This document shows positions 7,425 through 9,924 of a stretch of 9,924 bases of DNA, in pieces. This DNA comes from an uncultured Balneolaceae bacterium (GTDB taxonomy: Bacteria > Bacteroidota > Rhodothermia > Balneolales > Balneolaceae). The stretch spans positions 1-9,924 of the forward strand of contig CALKWT010000184.1 of the NCBI GenBank assembly GCA_938003885.1. Direction: 5' to 3'. A model generated the notes under the pieces. It saw only the letters and a program-made list of their open reading frames with translations. It did not search any database and was not told the origin of the DNA. The position numbers were made by a program, and so were the translations under genes. Each line of letters begins with the position of its first letter. Position 1 is the first letter of the stretch.

Positions 7425-8375
7425 TCACTCTTTCAGTTTATGATAGAGGTGAAGGGCACTGGCCAGATCTTCCATGGCGTGCCCGGTGGACTTGAAGCAG
7501 GTAATTTGCTGTTCATCGTTTCTGCCTGGCTTCAAATTACCACAAAGCTCGAAAAGAGTACCCTTTGAATCCTCCTTCGTCAGATGTCCCGATTCCAGCG
7601 GGATGACCAGATCACCCGTTTCATGCCAGGCATCCTCGTGGTCAATATAGAGGTCGGATCTCTTCAGAGTTTCATTATCCGCTTCTCGCATATCTGTGCG
7701 GTAGGCGCCAACCAGGTCAAGATGCTGACCTGCCTTTAGCCAGCTTCCGTTGATAAGCGGATCTGAGCTCATTGTGGCCACCGAAATAATATCTGCTTTT
7801 GGAATTCCAGATTCAATATCAGAAACTATTTCAAAACTCTGTTTCATACCCGAGAGTTTGTCAACCACTTTTTGTCCATTCCCCGGAGTGTGTTCCCAAA
7901 TAAGCACCTTCTCGATCGGACGTACTTCACAGTGGGCCTGTATCAGTTCAGGACTAAGCGTACCTGTGCCTACCATCAACAGTGTAGACGCATCCTGCCG
8001 TGCGAGAAACTGCGCGGCAACGGCCGACTTTGCTGCGGTTCTCCGGGCGGTGATCGCACTGGCGTCAAAGGTTGCGAGTGGCGAGCCGGTCTTTGCATTA
8101 AAAAGAATATAGATTCCCTGGAGAGTAGGCAGGGGGAACTTTTTGTTGTAGGGGGAGAGGGTGACCTGCTTAATTCCCAGAAATTTCCCAGCCTGCCACG
8201 CGGGCATAATGAGCAGTGTCGATTTTCGCTCACCCTCCCCGCTGTCGTAACTCAAAAAGGAACGCGGAGCGACCGAAGTTTCGGCTTCTCCCTGTTGATA
8301 GGCTTTTCGGATCACAGGAATCAGTTCATCGTAAGTTAAATGGTGGAAGATGGTCTTGTCATTATAATACTTCAT
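7425..8375 (-). CDS. Delta-1-pyrroline-2-carboxylate reductase (ornithine cyclodeaminase/mu-crystallin family)
   Basis: A 316-residue NAD(P)H-dependent enzyme of the OCD/mu-crystallin family, probably reducing pyrroline-2-carboxylate to L-proline in the cytoplasm. The Rossmann nucleotide-binding loop is VGTGTLSPELIQAH (135-148). K69 in GIKQV matches the conserved active-site lysine position of the family, and ITARRTAA (108-115) is the conserved substrate-binding arginine block. DLVGAYRTDMREAD (220-233) and STGHAMEDLASA (296-307) are also family blocks. Related reductases are known in proteobacterial hydroxyproline clusters (LhpI), where they serve trans-3-hydroxyproline or D-proline use. Here it lies 39 bp after the aldehyde dehydrogenase gene and 40 bp before the epimerase gene. 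True ornithine cyclodeaminase is less likely given the context. No Shine-Dalgarno is seen before the ATG. Confidence 0.82.
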   Translation of the reverse strand: MKYYNDKTIFHHLTYDELIPVIRKAYQQGEAETSVAPRSFLSYDSGEGERKSTLLIMPAWQAGKFLGIKQVTLSPYNKKFPLPTLQGIYILFNAKTGSPLATFDASAITARRTAAKSAVAAQFLARQDASTLLMVGTGTLSPELIQAHCEVRPIEKVLIWEHTPGNGQKVVDKLSGMKQSFEIVSDIESGIPKADIISVATMSSDPLINGSWLKAGQHLDLVGAYRTDMREADNETLKRSDLYIDHEDAWHETGDLVIPLESGHLTKEDSKGTLFELCGNLKPGRNDEQQITCFKSTGHAMEDLASALHLYHKLKE

Positions 8376-8414
8376 GTCTGCTGTGATGCCATTTAAAAGT
8401 TATCAGTAAGTGAT

Positions 8415-9924
8415 CTATTTTGTCAGGATGCCGTCAACCAGACGATAAATACCGAGTGGATTGCCCTCCTTTAATTCCTCTGGCAGCAGCTCATCAGGGC
8501 AGTCCTGGAAAGCTACAGGCCTCAAAAATCGTCGGATAGCCCCGGTGCCCACAGAGGTGAATTTAGGATCGCTTGTTGCAGGATAAGGGCCGCCGTGATG
8601 CATGGCGGGGGAAACCTCGACTCCCGTGGGTACCCCGTTGAAAATAATTCTTCCCGCTTTTTCCCGGGCAATATCTATCAGCCGGCGATGGCCTGCCAGC
8701 TCCGGTTCCGTACCCATAAAGGTTAGAGTCAACTGCCCTTCCAGAGAAGATGCAACCTCCTCAAAGCTGGTTTGATCGTCACATTCGATAATCAGGGAAA
8801 ACGGCCCGAAAATTTCACGATGCATGGCTGGATTCTCAAGAAATCCGGAAGCTTCCACGACTGCCAAAGCAGCTGATTTGCTGATCTCATCTTCGGAGGT
8901 GGGGTGCTTGAGAATCTGAATGTGTTCTTGATTAAACAGAGTTTCCCGTGATTTCTGGTAATTTTCTGCAATACCCCGATTCAGCAACCAACTGGATGAG
9001 TGCCCTTCCAGATGCTCTGTCAGCATCTGTTTGAAGCGTTCCAGGGAGTCGCTTTTTTTAGCGATAATAATTCCGGGTTTCGTGCAGAATTGTCCGTGTC
9101 CAAGCGTCACCGACCCTGCAAGGAGTGCGGCAAGAGCGGATGGATCGCTGTGAAGTTTTTCCGGAAGGAGAAACACGGGATTGATACTTCCCATCTCTGC
9201 ATAGACCGGAACTGGCACCTTCCGGGCGGCAGCCGCATCAAAGATCGCTCTGCCCGCCTTATAGGAACCGGTAAAGGCCACTGCTTTTACCATCGGGTGC
9301 AGAACCAGTTGTCTGCCCGTTTCCGCCCGGCCAAGAAGAGAATTGAAGACACCTTCTGGCATCGCTGTTTTTTCTGCTGCCTGCAGAATGGCTTTGGTCA
9401 CCAGCTCGTTCGTTCCCGGATGTGATTCGTGGGCTTTTACTATCACAGGGCAACCCGCTGCCAGTGCAGAAGCCGTATCCCCGCCGGCAGTTGAAAATGC
9501 CAGAGGGAAATTACTGGCGCCAAAAACCACGACGGGCCCTATGGGGAAGAGCATGTTCCGGAGATCAGGTTTGGGCGCAGGTTGTCGCTCCGGGTCTGCC
9601 CGGTCGATGCGGGCATCCACCCAGGATCCTTCTCGCAGAAGGTCTGCAAACATCTTCAATTGGTTTACAGTTCTTCCTCGTTCTCCGATAAGGCGCTGCT
9701 CCGGTAGTCCCGATTCCGTAACAGCCTGCTGAATCAGTTTGTCACCCAGAGCCATTATCTCCTCGCCAATACGGCAGAGAAAATCGGCGCGCCTCTCTGC
9801 AGAGAGTGCTTTATACGCCTCGAAAGCTTCTGTTGCCATTTTCATTGCCCTCTGAATTTCAGAGGTTTTTGCGATGAAAAATTTGTCGGGCAGGGCTTCA
9901 CCGGTTGCAGGATTGAAAGCCTGT
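8415..9924 (-). CDS. Alpha-ketoglutarate-semialdehyde (2,5-dioxovalerate) dehydrogenase, 5' end beyond window
   Basis: NAD(P)-dependent aldehyde dehydrogenase that would oxidise alpha-ketoglutarate semialdehyde to alpha-ketoglutarate, the last step of hydroxyproline catabolism and its entry to the TCA cycle. The reading frame is open to the right edge: 26 residues before the internal ATG at 9845 read QAFNPATGEALPD and onward, the normal N-terminal NPATGE region, so the true start lies outside and probably only 10-25 residues are missing. Visible are 502 residues. The catalytic cysteine is in GHGQFCTKPG (codon 9084-9086) and the general-base glutamate in AEMGSINP (codon 9195-9197). FGASNFPLAFS, KAHESHPGTNE and AFTGS form the nucleotide-binding part, and the C-terminal HHGGPYPATSD block is typical of the KGSADH subfamily. 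The same enzyme class also ends pentose and sugar-acid oxidation routes, but the neighbours point to hydroxyproline. It is the most upstream operon gene visible. Confidence 0.92.
   Translation of the reverse strand, partial: QAFNPATGEALPDKFFIAKTSEIQRAMKMATEAFEAYKALSAERRADFLCRIGEEIMALGDKLIQQAVTESGLPEQRLIGERGRTVNQLKMFADLLREGSWVDARIDRADPERQPAPKPDLRNMLFPIGPVVVFGASNFPLAFSTAGGDTASALAAGCPVIVKAHESHPGTNELVTKAILQAAEKTAMPEGVFNSLLGRAETGRQLVLHPMVKAVAFTGSYKAGRAIFDAAAARKVPVPVYAEMGSINPVFLLPEKLHSDPSALAALLAGSVTLGHGQFCTKPGIIIAKKSDSLERFKQMLTEHLEGHSSSWLLNRGIAENYQKSRETLFNQEHIQILKHPTSEDEISKSAALAVVEASGFLENPAMHREIFGPFSLIIECDDQTSFEEVASSLEGQLTLTFMGTEPELAGHRRLIDIAREKAGRIIFNGVPTGVEVSPAMHHGGPYPATSDPKFTSVGTGAIRRFLRPVAFQDCPDELLPEELKEGNPLGIYRLVDGILTK

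Noticed and set aside
9843..9845. ATG at 9845 as the start of the aldehyde dehydrogenase gene
   Set aside because: The frame stays open to the window edge and the upstream residues, including NPATGEA, match the normal N-terminal region of the family, so this methionine is internal.

Overview
All seven genes in this window lie on the minus strand, so transcription runs from high to low coordinates. The protein families suggest a heterotrophic Gram-negative bacterium of the Bacteroidota/Balneolota group. The reasons are the FucP-like sugar permease, the xylulokinase-type FGGY kinase, the exported DUF885 peptidase, and gene starts that mostly lack a Shine-Dalgarno sequence. This placement is inference from family flavour, not a search result.

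The first 50 bases are not biological. They are Illumina P7/read-2 adapter with an 8-base index, left on the end of an assembled contig. Genomic sequence begins at base 51 and interrupts a sugar kinase. The apparent stop codon of that gene is partly made of adapter.

Module 1 (window right, 3291-9924) is a tightly spaced run of five genes with gaps of 37-49 bp. In transcription order they are: an aldehyde dehydrogenase of the alpha-ketoglutarate-semialdehyde (2,5-dioxovalerate) type, cut by the right edge; a delta-1-pyrroline-2-carboxylate reductase of the ornithine cyclodeaminase/mu-crystallin family; a 4-hydroxyproline 2-epimerase of the proline racemase family; a FAD-dependent D-amino-acid (D-hydroxyproline) dehydrogenase; and a secreted DUF885 metallopeptidase. 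Together they read as a trans-4-hydroxy-L-proline catabolic operon. The epimerase makes cis-4-hydroxy-D-proline, the flavoenzyme oxidises it to pyrroline-4-hydroxy-2-carboxylate, a deaminase not present in the window makes alpha-ketoglutarate semialdehyde, and the aldehyde dehydrogenase yields alpha-ketoglutarate. The reductase would return pyrroline-2-carboxylate to L-proline. The peptidase could supply imino acids from peptides outside the cytoplasm.

A 323-bp non-coding region (2968-3290) separates the modules. It holds a plausible sigma70-like promoter and an overlapping AACCGG/CCGGTT inverted repeat resembling a LacI-family operator.

Module 2 (left, 51-2967) is a FucP-like MFS permease followed by the truncated xylulokinase-type kinase: uptake and phosphorylation of a sugar, possibly a pentulose. 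A strong 10-bp hairpin sits between the two genes.

I found no RNA genes, CRISPR array, insertion sequence or prophage signal. The window is mostly a recognisable catabolic locus. The least explained parts are the DUF885 peptidase in a hydroxyproline operon, the 111-residue periplasmic loop of the permease, and the regulatory structures around module 2.
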